Positions 39,955 to 51,012 of a stretch of 64,000 nucleotides of DNA are shown here, piece after piece (the stretch's first letter is position 1; each line of letters begins with the position of its first letter). Origin of the DNA: Iris pallida (lineage: Eukaryota > Streptophyta > Magnoliopsida > Asparagales > Iridaceae). The notes under the pieces were generated by a model. It searched no databases and was not told the origin of the DNA. It worked only from the letters and a program-made list of their open reading frames with translations. The stretch lies in assembly GCA_029216955.1 (NCBI GenBank), contig JANAVB010015600.1:33677832-33741831 (forward strand). Direction: 5' to 3'. The translations under genes were made by a program, and so were the position numbers.

Positions 39955-40795
39955 AAGTAACTTGCGTAAATCAGAAGATTTAGAAGGTAATATTTTCTTT
40001 TTTACATTTGGGATAGAGAAATATTTAGTCCCATGTGTAAAAAGAAGATTACTAGCTTCATTGGCCGAAGAAAGTTATGCGTTTTTACGCGCCTGAAGTT
40101 GTGTGCGTAAATCATGAGTTAATTTTTGTGCACTGAGAACACCATCAGCATTGCGCGTAATCCTAAGATTAGGCACTTTGCGTAAAGCAGCACTAGAGGA
40201 TTGTTGGCGTAAAACAAATTTTGCCAAAATTTCTTGTCTCTTTAGGTAAATCAAAGGAATTGTTTACCATAGGAGACTTGTTTTTACGCTGTACGCGTGT
40301 AGGTAAGTTCACTTTAGATACAAAAGTACCATTATGAACTTTATCTACCATGTCACCGACAGGAGATTTGCCTTTACGCATATGGCACAAAACAGGAACA
40401 TCTGCTACGTCACAGATGGGAGATTTGCCTTTACGCGTATAGCACAAGACATGATTGTCTAGCACGTCACAGACGGGAGACTGAATTTTACGCACAGGGC
40501 GCAACACTGAAGTAAGAACTGCCTCGTCACAGACGGGAGCCCCAACAACAGGAGTGGAAAGAATTCCCTTGCCTTAAGAGACAATAGAGAGATCAGAGGG
40601 TGCTTTGGACTTAGGAATCCAAACTTTGCGCACCTTTCGTGATTTTTGAACATTAGAGCAGCGAGCACTACCCCCAGTTTGGAGCATTTCTTCATAAGCA
40701 GCCTGGTCGAATTAAACAACCAGAGTCTTCTTCGTCGATCCAATCGACACATCATCGTATTGAGCAATTGCTTTCTCCTCATAGGAGAAAGTCGT
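39955..40795 (-). pseudogene. Element A ORF1-like leader protein with 19-20 residue repeats
   Basis: Directly after the primer site an open frame runs toward gag with stops and one frameshift near 40200. It contains four units of 57, 57 and 60 bp starting at about 40352, 40409, 40466 and 40526, each coding a form of RKGKSPVCDV-D-VLC. An extra ORF before gag is characteristic of Ogre/Tat elements, and its function is unknown. The 7-mer TTTACGC or its complement occurs about a dozen times here and in the LTR. Confidence 0.55.
40771..40791 (-). other. 9-bp hairpin just after the A primer site
   Basis: ctttctcct and aggagaaag are perfect complements separated by only cat. On the transcript strand the loop is AUG. 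The hairpin lies 4 nt beyond the primer site, in the leader region where packaging and dimerisation signals occur. Confidence 0.6.
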
Positions 40796-40812
40796 CCCCA
40801 GCAGAGTCACCA
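40796..40812 (-). other. Primer binding site of A
   Basis: On the minus strand the sequence is TGGTGACTCTGCTGGGG, close to the primer sites of Tat/Ogre elements, for which an arginine tRNA has been proposed. It fixes the LTR boundary and orientation of A. Confidence 0.7.
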
Positions 40813-41444
40813 TTTTTTTTCACTTAACAAAATGCCCTTAAGGCTTTTGAAAGAAAACGAAAAAAAGTGTACAAAAGTACAAGTAGATTCTGGAGAGTAT
40901 TGCTATAGAAGTCTGATCTGAGAGCGATCAATTTGTTCCTTGGACCACACGATGATGTTGAAGAAAACTGCTTGGAAATGAACAACTGAAAGAACTAATT
41001 CACCAGAAAGGTATCGACACAATTGGCACTGATGGCACAGTCGAATGCTTTTCTGCTTTGCCTCACTCTGTTCTTGAAGAAAAGTTGAAGAGAAATACTC
41101 TGGAAAATCACTTTGCTCTGAAAGTATCTGGTCTCCAAAAATCTTGTACCTTCTTCTTTAAAAAAGAGGTCTTTATATAGGCCTGTCTTCTGTGCGTAAA
41201 AAATACCAATATTGCGTCTCTACGCAGGCTATTAGAATAACTGTCACCCACGAACAGAAATTAGCCTCTACGTATGTTGACACATGTCCCATAATACAAA
41301 AAATAAGGAGAGCACGTACACACGTTCTTCGAGAAGTGTGGCATGAAGGACACGTCAGAAAACCACGTTCCCACATAATCATGACAAACTGTGCGTAAAA
41401 GATGTTGTTTGACTTGGTCTTCAAAATTTATTTACGCTTCTACA
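40813..41444 (-). repeat. 5' LTR of A
   Basis: This is a roughly 630-bp LTR in minus orientation. It begins TGTAGAAGCG at 41444 and ends shortly before the primer site; the exact end (40813 to about 40835) is uncertain. It contains a TATA box and a long untranslated leader. The partner LTR lies outside the window. Its right border abuts E's gag frame, which shows that A inserted into E. Confidence 0.65.
41173..41180 (-). promoter_or_regulatory. TATA box in A LTR
   Basis: The minus strand reads cctatataaagacc. Transcription would start about 30 bp downstream near 41140, leaving some 330 bases of R-U5 before the primer site. Confidence 0.55.
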
Positions 41445-42574
41445 CCTGTGCTGGACAATGCTACACTGTTTCGGATTTTCCAGCAGCTCATCACTTCCCA
41501 GACGCGGCAGGCTGACGTCTTCCGTGACACCCTGAGGGAGGCCCTTCAGACTAGAGATGCTCCCCCGCTGTGCCCCGAAACTTCCAAGAATTTTATGGAC
41601 CTTAGGCCCAGGTAATTCAGAGGAACGGAAGGGATTCTCTACGCGGACGACTGGTTGGAGAATGTAGATCGCAACCTCCGGATGGCTCGAATTCCGGAAG
41701 ACAAGAAGGTCGAGACGGCTAGCATGCAGCTCTATGACATCGCTTGCATGTGGTACAGAGACGAGCCCCGATTCACCGCACCAGTTGTGACTTGGAAAGA
41801 ATTCAAGGAGCTGTTTAAGACAAAGTTCTATCCCGACGCAGCCAAAGAAGAATTAGAGAATGAGTTCGAGAACCTGGAGCAGGGAAATCTCTCCATCGAC
41901 GAGTACCGCGCCGAGTTCTTCCGCCTCAGTCGCTTTGCAGACGCCTTGACCCCTGCAGCCAAGGCTAAGAAGTTCAGAAAGGGGCTATCATATGAGATTC
42001 GAATAGCCATCGCCACCAGCCAAGCCACCATATATGAGAGGATCTTGAAGGTTGTGCAGGATGTAGAGAAAGAAATGAAGCGCAAGCAGAATAGAGATAG
42101 AGATGCATATGGAGGGGGCAACGCCCAGTCAGGATCGGCCAAGCGCTCCAATACTGTAGGGAAGATCATGACACAGCAGCAGCAGCAATAGCCTCATTTT
42201 CTGCAGCAGCAAAACAAGCCTCCAGCTAGAGTCACTGCCACCCAGTAGAACCAGCAGAGATTGCCCCTTGGACCTTACAGCTACTGCAGAAAGCTGGGAC
42301 ACGTATGGGACGTATGTAGGAGACGACTCAGAGTATGCTTATTATGTGGTTCGAGCGTGCACCAGAAAAGGGAGTGCCCAGCGGTGCAGGTTCATGCAGC
42401 ACAGAGAGTAGCTCCTGCCCCGGGAGCACCAACGAAGCCCACGATACCCCAGCAGCAGAGAGGGCCCTATCCACACAACAGCAGTGCTTCATCCAGCACC
42501 AGCAGCAGGGCAGAGCTTACGCCATGGCGGTCGAGGAGACACAAGCATCTCCTGACGTGATAGCAGGTTCTGTT
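41445..42574 (+). pseudogene. Element E gag (5'-truncated)
   Basis: A chromovirus-type gag frame starts abruptly at the A border (VLDNATLFRIFQQL). It continues through the capsid core (ADDWLENVDRNLRMARIPED, TWKEFKELFKTKFYPDAAKE) to two zinc knuckles. The first, SYCRKLGHVWDVC, has lost its leading cysteine. The second, CLLCGSSVHQKREC, keeps full CCHC spacing. A TAG at about 41614, a TAG at 42189 and a frameshift near 42520 break it. The capsid core from 41655 to 42191 is otherwise open. Element F interrupts it just before protease, at the perfect CTGTT duplication (42570-42574). Confidence 0.85.
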
Positions 42575-43631
42575 TGTAGGAACGAATTCGTAAAGCAGAA
42601 TACTCTAGAGGGGGTGAATAGAGTAGGCAGCGGAATATTGCTAATTAAAACTTCTCAGCAGTTAGATCACAAATATAATGATAATCACAAAAAATAAATA
42701 ACTGTAAATGATAGAGATCAGAAGGCAAACACAAACACCAAAATTTATACTGGTTTTTCTCTTGTGAGGAGTAGTCCAGTCGGAAGAACTCTAGCTTCCA
42801 GTTGAATCCACTATTGAAAAATCCTACAAGTTTTCATACGAAGTCCTTGCAACTTCTACAGACGCGAGCTTTGATGCGAAGAACTCGACCAACTTCAATT
42901 GTGAAGAGTCAATCTTCAATCAAGCCTCTGATTACAATCGCTCTGAAACTTCTAGACCGCACCGCACTGGCAAATCGACTAGAGGATTGTAATTGGCTTA
43001 GGATTTGAAAATGGAAGCTTTTTGGAACTCTTTGGAAGAAATGTAAGCTTTAGAAGAGAAAAGATTGAAAGTGAATTGGTGATTTGAAACGATCGAAATC
43101 CTTCTCTATTTATAGTTTTTCCAAAGGCAGAACTCTGACAGAATTTGGGCAGAATTCGGACAGAATTCTTTGTAACTAACCGCAACTGAAGGGAGACCAA
43201 GTTCAAAATTAAACGTTCACATAATGTTCAACTTGGCCGAAGTCTGGCCGAGTTTTGTCAGGGTTTGGTCAGTTAATTTTGTGAAAAATAAATATTTGGC
43301 TTTTTTAAAATCCTTCAGAAGCTTTTTGTAAAATAGATGTTTTCAAAAATATAGGTCATTTTAAAAAGATAAGTCAGTTTTGAAAAACATTTTCGGATAG
43401 CCTATTTGCCAGTACGACTTGGTGTACAATATTCTAGACTCAATAAAAATGAAAATTACATTGCTCTAATGAAATACATTCTTGAGTGGCAAACAGCTTC
43501 GGTCTTGAACAGAGTAGATATCCATCTTTGATCAGTGTCCAAAACATCGTTAGTAAACATCTGAATGATTCGTATATCGAGACAGAGTTTAATTATTAAA
43601 ATCAGGTTTGACCATGACCAATGGGCCAACA
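42575..43631 (-). repeat. 3' LTR of F
   Basis: This 1057-bp LTR runs TGTAGGAACGAATTC to TGGGCCAACA in plus coordinates. On the minus strand TATAAATAG lies at 43106-43114, preceded by repeated gaattctgtcc-like units. It matches 51013-52088 with scattered changes. Confidence 0.9.
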
Positions 43632-44170
43632 GTTTTCCTATTTTGATAATTGACAAACATTGTCGATATAACATCTTGGTTTTGATCAATTCAAGAGTGT
43701 ACCGAAATGTAAATGAAAAATTGTTCATAACCTGTATCCATGAAGATGTTAGATCCTATTTCTCCCCCGTTGTCACTTAGCAGAATAATTGCAAAAGAGA
43801 AAGCTCTCCCGCAATAAATGCATAAGTAACAAGCAGTGAAGAAACATAAGAAAAATATATAAAAACATTCATCACAGGCATGGTATAAACATTTTATAAG
43901 ATAAACATAAATTTGCATAAACAACACAGGCATGGTATTTGTCACAGACAGTTTATATGGAAGCATAAAGAAAGATAATGCTATAATAAAGCTGAAAACA
44001 AATAGAGTGTTGAATAATAAACTAAACTGATACCAAACTGAGGCATAAAAACATATGTCTATCAAAATCACAAATTATATCTAAAATAAAGAGTATTGAT
44101 AATATCTTGGAATGTCGGAGCATTTTCAAGTAAACATAAGACAAAATAGACAGTCTCAAAAGGTAACATC

Positions 44171-45433
44171 TCAAAAATCATCATCCTCATCCTCATCATC
44201 ATGGGCTGCAGTACCAGCATGTCCAAACGGACCAGCTCCAGAAGTACCAGCTCCAGAAGTATATGGAGTAGCACCAGAAGTACGATACCAATCGTACGCG
44301 TTCCCTGGCTTGAACAGAGAGTGGACCGCCTCATCGTCAATACGGTAGCCAGATACAGAAGGGTCTCGAGGAAGAGAGCTAGCAGAGTGACCCGTCTGTG
44401 CAAATCTCAGATCGGCGAAGGAGTTGGCAATAGCCTGGAGCCGAATCACATCACGGAACTCATGTTTCCTGGAAGTTTCAATAAAGAATGTCTGTAGATC
44501 TGATAGATGCTAGTGAATACCCTCAAAAGTCATAGGGTAAGACCGAGGAGGACCAGGTGCTGGAGGAGCAGGTGTAGTGGGTGGAGGAACAGTGGCAATG
44601 CTGCGACGAGAAAGCTTGAGGAACTTGGGCTTAGGGTCCAGAGCACAAGTGGATAGATCAATATCAAATCTCTGAAAGATACATGGGATGATCATCGTAT
44701 AAGAGAGGTTGCGGCCTCTTTCGCGATATCTACCCATCATCTGAATGATAGTCTTAGGGACAGAAAAAGGAATCCCCTTAAGAATGTGATATAAAGCAGA
44801 AAGCTCAAGTACAGTGACATCATCTTTTGAAGTGTATTTTGGAAGTATAGTAGAATAGATGATGCAATGTAATTCGTAGTTAAACAAGTTCAAGTTATTG
44901 GCCTTAAACTTTTCAGGATGAGCACGTGCAGGCGCACAAAGCTCATTCTTGAAACTAACGAGAGTCGTACCCTCGAGGAAATCGAAATCAGTGATGTCAT
45001 CGAGCGGAGCACCTTCGTTTGGAAGACCAAGGATTTCTGCTAGCAATTCATCATTGAACTCGATATCTATCCCGCCGATACGAGTTCTCGCGATAAAGAT
45101 GTCTCACACGAAATTACAGTAAAACAGTCTAATAGCATTAGTAGCTATAGGGAATTGTAATGTAGCAAAGTGATGTAACCCTAATGCCTCAAAGTAAGGA
45201 AGGTGGTCAGGAAATACAGTCTATTTGATCGGAGATACGGTACATACAGTACGCATAATAAAGTCGGCATACCAAAGTAAGGCTTGGTCGGGAGTTTTGA
45301 AATAAAACTCGTCCGATGCACCATCATCCGATTGGACCGAAGAAAAGAGGGAATCCGTATGTGGATCAGAAGATGATGCCTCTTCACTGGCATGGGTCTT
45401 CTTCCTCTTGAAAGGTTTGAATCTCTTACGCAT
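44171..45433 (-). pseudogene. Element F third ORF (plant transposon-protein-like)
   Basis: This is a frame of about 420 codons between RNase H and the 3' LTR, interrupted by three stops (near 45219, 45104 and 44510). It starts MRKRFKPFKRKK, a basic N-terminus. The centre (LFNYELHCIIYSTILPKY, TVLELSALYHILKGIPF, LSYTMIIPCIFQRFDIDL) resembles the 'putative plant transposon protein' domain found in many plant repeats. The end is proline-rich and then acidic (DDEDEDDDF). No signal peptide or membrane segment is visible, so it is unlike a retroviral envelope. It has its own upstream TATA promoter. The family assignment is from memory of the pattern. Confidence 0.6.
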
Positions 45434-45680
45434 TTTATCCCAAAAACTAAAAACCCTAAAAATTTGAAAGTGGAGGAGAGAAAAAATTATACCTTCTGAG
45501 AATCAGGTTTGCTGTAGAGGACGAGATTCTCCGCACGGATCTAAATTTTGGACGAAGATCTCCACGTAGATTGGAAGAAAGAAGGTGGAGAAGAACTAGG
45601 GTTTTCGACGCACGGCTGCTGCTGTTGATGTGGTTTTAGAAGAATGAAGAAGATGGGGGCCTCAGGTTCTGACTGATATG

Positions 45681-45688
45681 TATATATA
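45681..45688 (-). promoter_or_regulatory. Internal TATA promoter upstream of F's third ORF
   Basis: The minus strand reads ggctgggTATATATAcatatcag about 250 bp before the ORF3 start codon. Immediately upstream lie repeated gaattcggcc/gagttcgg units. The 16-mer GCCGAACTCTGGCCGA (45693-45708 on the plus strand) also occurs in F's 5' LTR at 51687-51702. The intervening leader is CT-rich, as in plant 5' untranslated regions. Confidence 0.55.
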
Positions 45689-46049
45689 CCCAGCCGAACT
45701 CTGGCCGAATTCGGAACGAACTCGGGCCGAATTCGCCAAGGGTTGCCTGGCTATATAAAAAAATTGTTGGGCCACATATTTTTTATCTATTCGTTTCAAA
45801 TATTTAATTCAGAGTTTAGTAATTTTAAATTTCAAATAATACAATTAATATTTTTTATAAATTAATATTCTTTACTCAGTCTATGTTTCAGATTAGCTGT
45901 AGGAATACTGTCCCAACTAACGGAGGTTCATCGGAGAACTCTTAAATACCGCTTCGCTTCGACCGTAGTCGTGGTGACAGACAGACTCTTTTTAGACTTG
46001 TCTCGAAAATAGTTATTGAGTATTGAATAAATTAATTAATAAAACAAAA

Positions 46050-47240
46050 TTAATTAATATTATTGACATCTAAAATTTCTAATTCTCGACGTAAATAATT
46101 GAAACGATCTTCCGCTAGAGGTTTTATGAGAATGTCAGCTAATTGATTCTGTGTGTCTATGTATACAAGGTCTATATCTCTATTTTTTTGATGATCTCTA
46201 AGAAAGTGATGTCGAATCTCGATATGCTTAGTACGAGAGTGACATACTGGATTCTTAGTCAAATTAATAGAACTAGTGTTATCACAGAAAATGGGTATGT
46301 ATGTAAAATGCAATCCATAGTCTTCTAAAGTTTGCTTCATCCACAAAATTTGTGCACAACAACGTCCTGCGGCGATATACTCAGCCTCGGTTGTTGATAA
46401 TGTGACAGAATTTTGCTTTTTGCTAAACCAAGAGACTAGAGCTTTTCCTAGGAAATGACATGTGCCGCTGGTACCTTTTCTATCTACTTTGCATCCGACA
46501 AAATCAGCATCAGAATAACCGGTTAGGTCAAATAACGTGGTTTTGGGATACCATAAGCCGACAAAAGAAGTACATTTAAGGTATCGGAAGATACGCTTAA
46601 CTGCGCACAGATGTGATTCCTTAGGATTGGCTTGAAAACGAGCACATAAGCAAACACTAAACATAATGTCTGGTCGACTAACAGTTAAATACAGTAAGCT
46701 ACCGATCATACCTCGATACTTACGTACATCGACGGATTTGCCTTGTTCATCAGTATCAAGCTTGGTTGAAGTCGCCATCGGAGTGCTAAATGGCTTGACT
46801 GCTTCCAGGTCGAACTTCTTTAATAGATCCGTTGTGTACTTTGCTTGATTTATGAACGTCCCATTGTTGGTTTGTTTGATTTGTAGTCCGAGAAAAAATT
46901 TCAGCTCTCCCATCATGCTCATCTCAAACTCATTCTGCATACACTTTAAAAATTCTTGACAAAGAGATTCATCAGTAGATCCAAAAATAATATCATCTAC
47001 ATAGACTTGAATCAAAAAAATGTTGTTATTCAAAGATTTTATAAATAATATAGTGTCAACCTTTTCCTTTAAAAAACTATTATCAAGTAGAAAAGAGCTT
47101 AGACGATCGTACCAAGCTCGAGGAGCTTGTTTCAATCCATATAAGGCTTTCTTCAACTTGAAAACATAATCAGGATTTTTGAAATCAGTAAAACTGGAAG
47201 GTTGAGCTACATAAACTTCTTCTTTTATAAAACCATTCAA
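46050..47240 (-). pseudogene. Element F reverse transcriptase C-terminal part and RNase H
   Basis: This is a 396-codon open stretch. It covers the copia reverse transcriptase from FIKEEVYVAQPSSF through the catalytic YVDDIIFGS, then RNase H (GYSDADFVGCKVDRKGTSG, TTEAEYIAAG) to the C-terminus. Catalytic residues look intact. The N-terminal part lies at about 47241-47640 (NKLNKNGLVTRNKARLVA, DYVETYAPVARLESI). It is split off by a TAA after LVA and by a one-base deletion just before the NGF motif near 47236, so the whole enzyme is not made. Confidence 0.9.
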
Positions 47241-47645
47241 AATGCACTTTTGACATCCATTTGAAATAACTTAAAATTGTAAAAACATGCAAATGGATTC
47301 TAATCTCGCAACTGGGGCATAAGTCTCAACGTAGTCGATACCTTCTTCTTGATTGTATCCTTAAGCTACGAGTCGAGCCTTATTACGAGTCACTAAACCA
47401 TTCTTGTTTAGTTTGTTTCGGCATACCCAACGGGTGCCAATGACCGGACGATCAATGGGCTTGGGAACAAGTTCCCAAACTTGATTCCATTCGAATTGGT
47501 TTAATTCCTTACATAGCATCTAACCAAAAATTATCACTACATGCTTCTTCAATATTTTTGGGTTCAAACTGCGAGACAAAAGCAACAAAAGAAGTTATAT
47601 CTTTATTAGAGGAACGAGTACTTACACCCTTGGTAATCTCACCAA

Positions 47646-48660
47646 TTACCAAGTCCTTTGGATGATCAGCAAGAATCTCATCTCTTTTGGCGTATCCTCA
47701 GGATTGCTGGTTCCGGTTTCTTTGCTTGAAGGTCTTGCAGTAGTTGTACTTGGTGTAATCACGTCTTCATTGTCGACATTGTCTAAGTGTTGATTTAGCT
47801 CATCAAACTTGACATTGATTGATTCTTCGATGATCATGGTTCTTTTGTTGAAGACTCTGTATCCTTTGCTCTTTGCTGCATAACCTAAAAATATGCCTTC
47901 ATCGGCCTTTTCATCAAATTTACTCAAGTTGCCTTTAGTATTAAGAATAAAGCATTTACAACCAAAAATCTTAAGATATGAAACATTGGGTGTTCTATCA
48001 AACCATAATTCATAGGGAGTCTTCTTCGATATAGGTCGAATTAGAACCCTATTTAGAATATAGCACGCTGTATTGACAGCTTCAGCCCAAAAGTACCTGG
48101 GTAGACTAAACTGGTTTAACATTACTCTAGCCATTTCAGATAGAGTCATGTTCTTACGTTCCATAACTCCATTTTTTTTGTGGAGTCCTAGGGCAAGTAA
48201 ATTCATGCAAATAACCGTGTGTGTCACAAAATTGCTTGAATTATGCATTCTCAAATTCACCGCCATGATCACTACGAATGCGAGTAATCATGAACCCTTT
48301 TTCATTCAGTACTTTCTTGTAAAAGGTGACGAATTCTGATAATGTATCGTTCTTGCATACAAGAAACTAAACCCATGTATATCTAGAGAAATCATCTACA
48401 ATGACAAATGCATAAAACTTACCACCTAGGCTAGCAATTATACTTGGTCCAAATAAGTCCATATGCAATAGTTGTAGAGGTCTAGTGGTACTTACAGCGT
48501 TCTTGGATTTAAAAGCGGATCGGGTAGCTTTGTTCTTTTCACATTCACTACATATCGTATCATTCTTAAAAGATATGTTCGATAAGCCGCGTACCAACTT
48601 CTTTGTAGATAGTCTTAAAATTGTATCCATGTTTGCATGACCGAGTCTTATATGCCATAG
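47646..48660 (-). pseudogene. Element F integrase
   Basis: The GAG-pre-integrase/zinc region (IRLGHANMDTILRL, CSECEKNKATRS) is followed by the catalytic core. Its acidic residues are in LLHMDLFGP, RSDHGGEFENA and NGVMERKN, the D-D-E arrangement. The C-terminal FGCKCFILNTKGNLSKFDEK and the downstream linker are typical of copia. Stops at about 48658, 48366 and 48243, with a frame change near 48180, disrupt it. It would insert the DNA copy and make 5-bp duplications such as the one flanking F. Confidence 0.88.
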
Positions 48661-49083
48661 TTAACTCTTAATGCTTTTGGCCATCAAATATCTACCTGAT
48701 TTGTTAGTATCTTCCAACAAATAGAAAACATACATGTTGTCTTTCCTGATACCTTCAAAGATAGTACTACCAGTTGAACTATCAACTATAGTACATTTAT
48801 CTTTGACAAAGTTAATGCCATAACCGTGATCAGCTAAATAGCTTATACTGAGCAGATAATGTTTTAACTCGGTAACTAGACAGACATCTTTAATGACAGG
48901 ATAGGGAGCCTTACCAATGTCACCGATACCGATTATGTACCCTCTTAAATTATTACCGAAGGAGACGTATCCTTCTTTATTCTTCTTCGACAGTGTTGCG
49001 AATAATGAAGCATCACCGGTCAGGTGCCGTGAGCAACCGCTGTCGAGGATCCATTTGCTCCTAGAATGTAAAGGGCGTCCCAC
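48661..49083 (-). pseudogene. Element F aspartic protease
   Basis: WILDSGCSRHLTGD contains the catalytic D-S-G in the context typical of copia protease, followed by SFGNNLRGYIIGIG and the GAG-pre-integrase linker. It continues from the second zinc-knuckle region upstream, with a stop at about 49062. The core looks intact. Confidence 0.88.
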
Positions 49084-50918
49084 CTACAAAATAATTTGCA
49101 GATAAAACTCTTGGTACCCATTTCTTGTAGGGTCCTGACTGGTTAGTTTTCGGTATCCATGCATAAATATTTAAATCTACTAACTTTCTAATTCTACATA
49201 CAGAAGATATATGACCAATGAGGCCACAATAATGACATTTTGTATGTTGAGTGTTGAAAGTTGTGTGATGTGCATGATTGGTAGGTTTTGGTTTTTCTAA
49301 TGTAGAAGAATGCATGCCTATTAGTCTTCTTGGGCATAGGTTTGGTATGGTTTGGTCTGACAGTGTTTGGTTTGGGCGTGTTCCGATGATTCGGTAATTG
49401 ACACGTATTAGAATAGGAAGCAGCAACTTCAGGCCGTTTTTCTAAACTAATTTCCAACTTTTTGGAAGTTTCATATAATCTAGTGTAGTCAGATGTAAGT
49501 ATTTCTATTCTGACTTGTGCACACTGGAGACTCTTTCTCTCCTTAGATAGGTCTTCCTTTAACTGGATAATAGTTTGGTCATTTTCTTCGGATAACTTGA
49601 TAGTCTCGTGTAATAACAACTTAATAGATGAAAGCTCACCAAACTCATTTGAAAGGTCATTATTTCTAACATGATCTAGTTGGTCGGTAAGTCTTCCTAT
49701 TTTACCTTTGTACTCTTTGAGTACCTTTTTAGAGGTTTCATATTTACTACGCAGTTTCCTGTAATCATTTAACAGGTCACTGGAAGCCTCTTCTAGTTGC
49801 TCAAAGGTGAAATTATCATAAGGATCAAATAGAGCATTAGTGATTACCTGATCGCAAGCCATCAAGCATACATTTACAGTGTCATCTGATTGTTCGTCTT
49901 CTGAATCGCTGGCTTCAATTTCATGCTATATGCTTGTGTTGGCGTACTTCCTTGATGTAGATTTCTTCAGGTAGCCTTTGTCATATTTGCTGCTTTTCTT
50001 TGATGATGATGTTGTTGGACAATCTTTCTTCATGTGTCTTTTCTTTTTGCATCCGTAGCAAATAGAATCTTCCTCATTATTGTTGTTGTTGCTCTCTTTT
50101 GTTCTCCTGTTAAATCTCATAAACTTCTTGAATTTTCTTACCAGTAGAGCTTGATCTTCAGAGTCAAAGTCGCTGTCGTCAGAATCATCTTCAACAGTTC
50201 TTCTATGTTGAGCCTTGAGTGCGATCGACTTTTCTGACTTCTTCTTTGGTGTAGCATCGTCAAAATCTTGAAGTTCTAACTCGTGAGTGAGTAGCTTACC
50301 CACGAGTGTTTTTAGAGACATTGTTGAGAGGTCGTTCCCTTCAATAATTGCTGTAGCCTTTGGAATACAGTTCTTTGTGAGAGCTCGTAGAAGTTTGCGA
50401 ATCTTTTCATGGTTACTGTAATCCTTACCTAATGACGACAAAGGATTTACAACATCCAAGAATCTTGTAAACATCAGAGTGACTGATTCACTTGGCTTTA
50501 TTTTGAACGCCTCGTACTCCTGAGTAAGTCTGCTGATCTTTGACTCCTTGACTTTTGTTGTTCCTTCGTGTGTTACTTCAAGAAGCTTCCACACTTCGTT
50601 TGATGTTGTGCAAGTAGACACCCTGTTAAATTTGGTTCTGTCTAAAGCACAAAATAAAGCATTAATAGCATGTGCGTCAAGATTGGCCTTTTTCTTTTCA
50701 TCCTTTGTATATTTTTCATGGGGTTTTTCAACTAAAACACCATCAATATTAATACGAGAAGGCTTTTTATAGCCATCAATAACTACAGACCATAAGTCAA
50801 AATCAAGAGATTTCAGGAAGAAACTCATACGTGTTTTCCAATAAGTATAGTTTGTGTAGTCAAACAATAGAGGTCTGTTCGTGGCTTGGCCTTCACTTGT
50901 GAATTTCACAGTTGCCAT
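49061..50918 (-). pseudogene. Element F gag with coiled coil and two zinc knuckles
   Basis: The likely start is the ATG at 50916-50918 (MATVKFTSEGQATNRPLLFD). The frame also extends upstream through the primer site, but that part is leader. The UBN2-like copia gag core (YWKTRMSFFLKSLDFDLWSV) is followed by knuckle CYGCKKKRHMKKDC. A TAG at 49926 interrupts before an acidic segment and a long coiled coil (about 49440-49850). A frameshift near 49300 precedes the second knuckle, CHYCGLIGHISSVC. Two knuckles around a coiled coil are typical of SIRE-type gag. Confidence 0.85.
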
Positions 50919-50999
50919 GTATAATTCTGTGATCAATATAACAATTGAAAAATAATTGAATATAGCTGTAATTTTACCTTGCTTTACCTGTATAACCCG

Positions 51000-51012
51000 T
51001 TTTGATACCAAT
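51000..51012 (-). other. Primer binding site of F
   Basis: On the minus strand the sequence next to the 5' LTR reads attGGTATCAAAACG, the initiator-tRNA-Met class with an A in place of G. Confidence 0.7.

Noticed and set aside
44171..45433. Envelope protein for F's third ORF, as in some SIRE elements
   Set aside because: No signal peptide, membrane span or fusion-like segment is visible. The central region looks more like a plant transposon-associated domain.
45430..45500. Intron in the leader of F's third ORF (gtataatt to tttttag)
   Set aside because: The interval is only about 45 bases, shorter than typical plant introns, and no frame depends on its removal.
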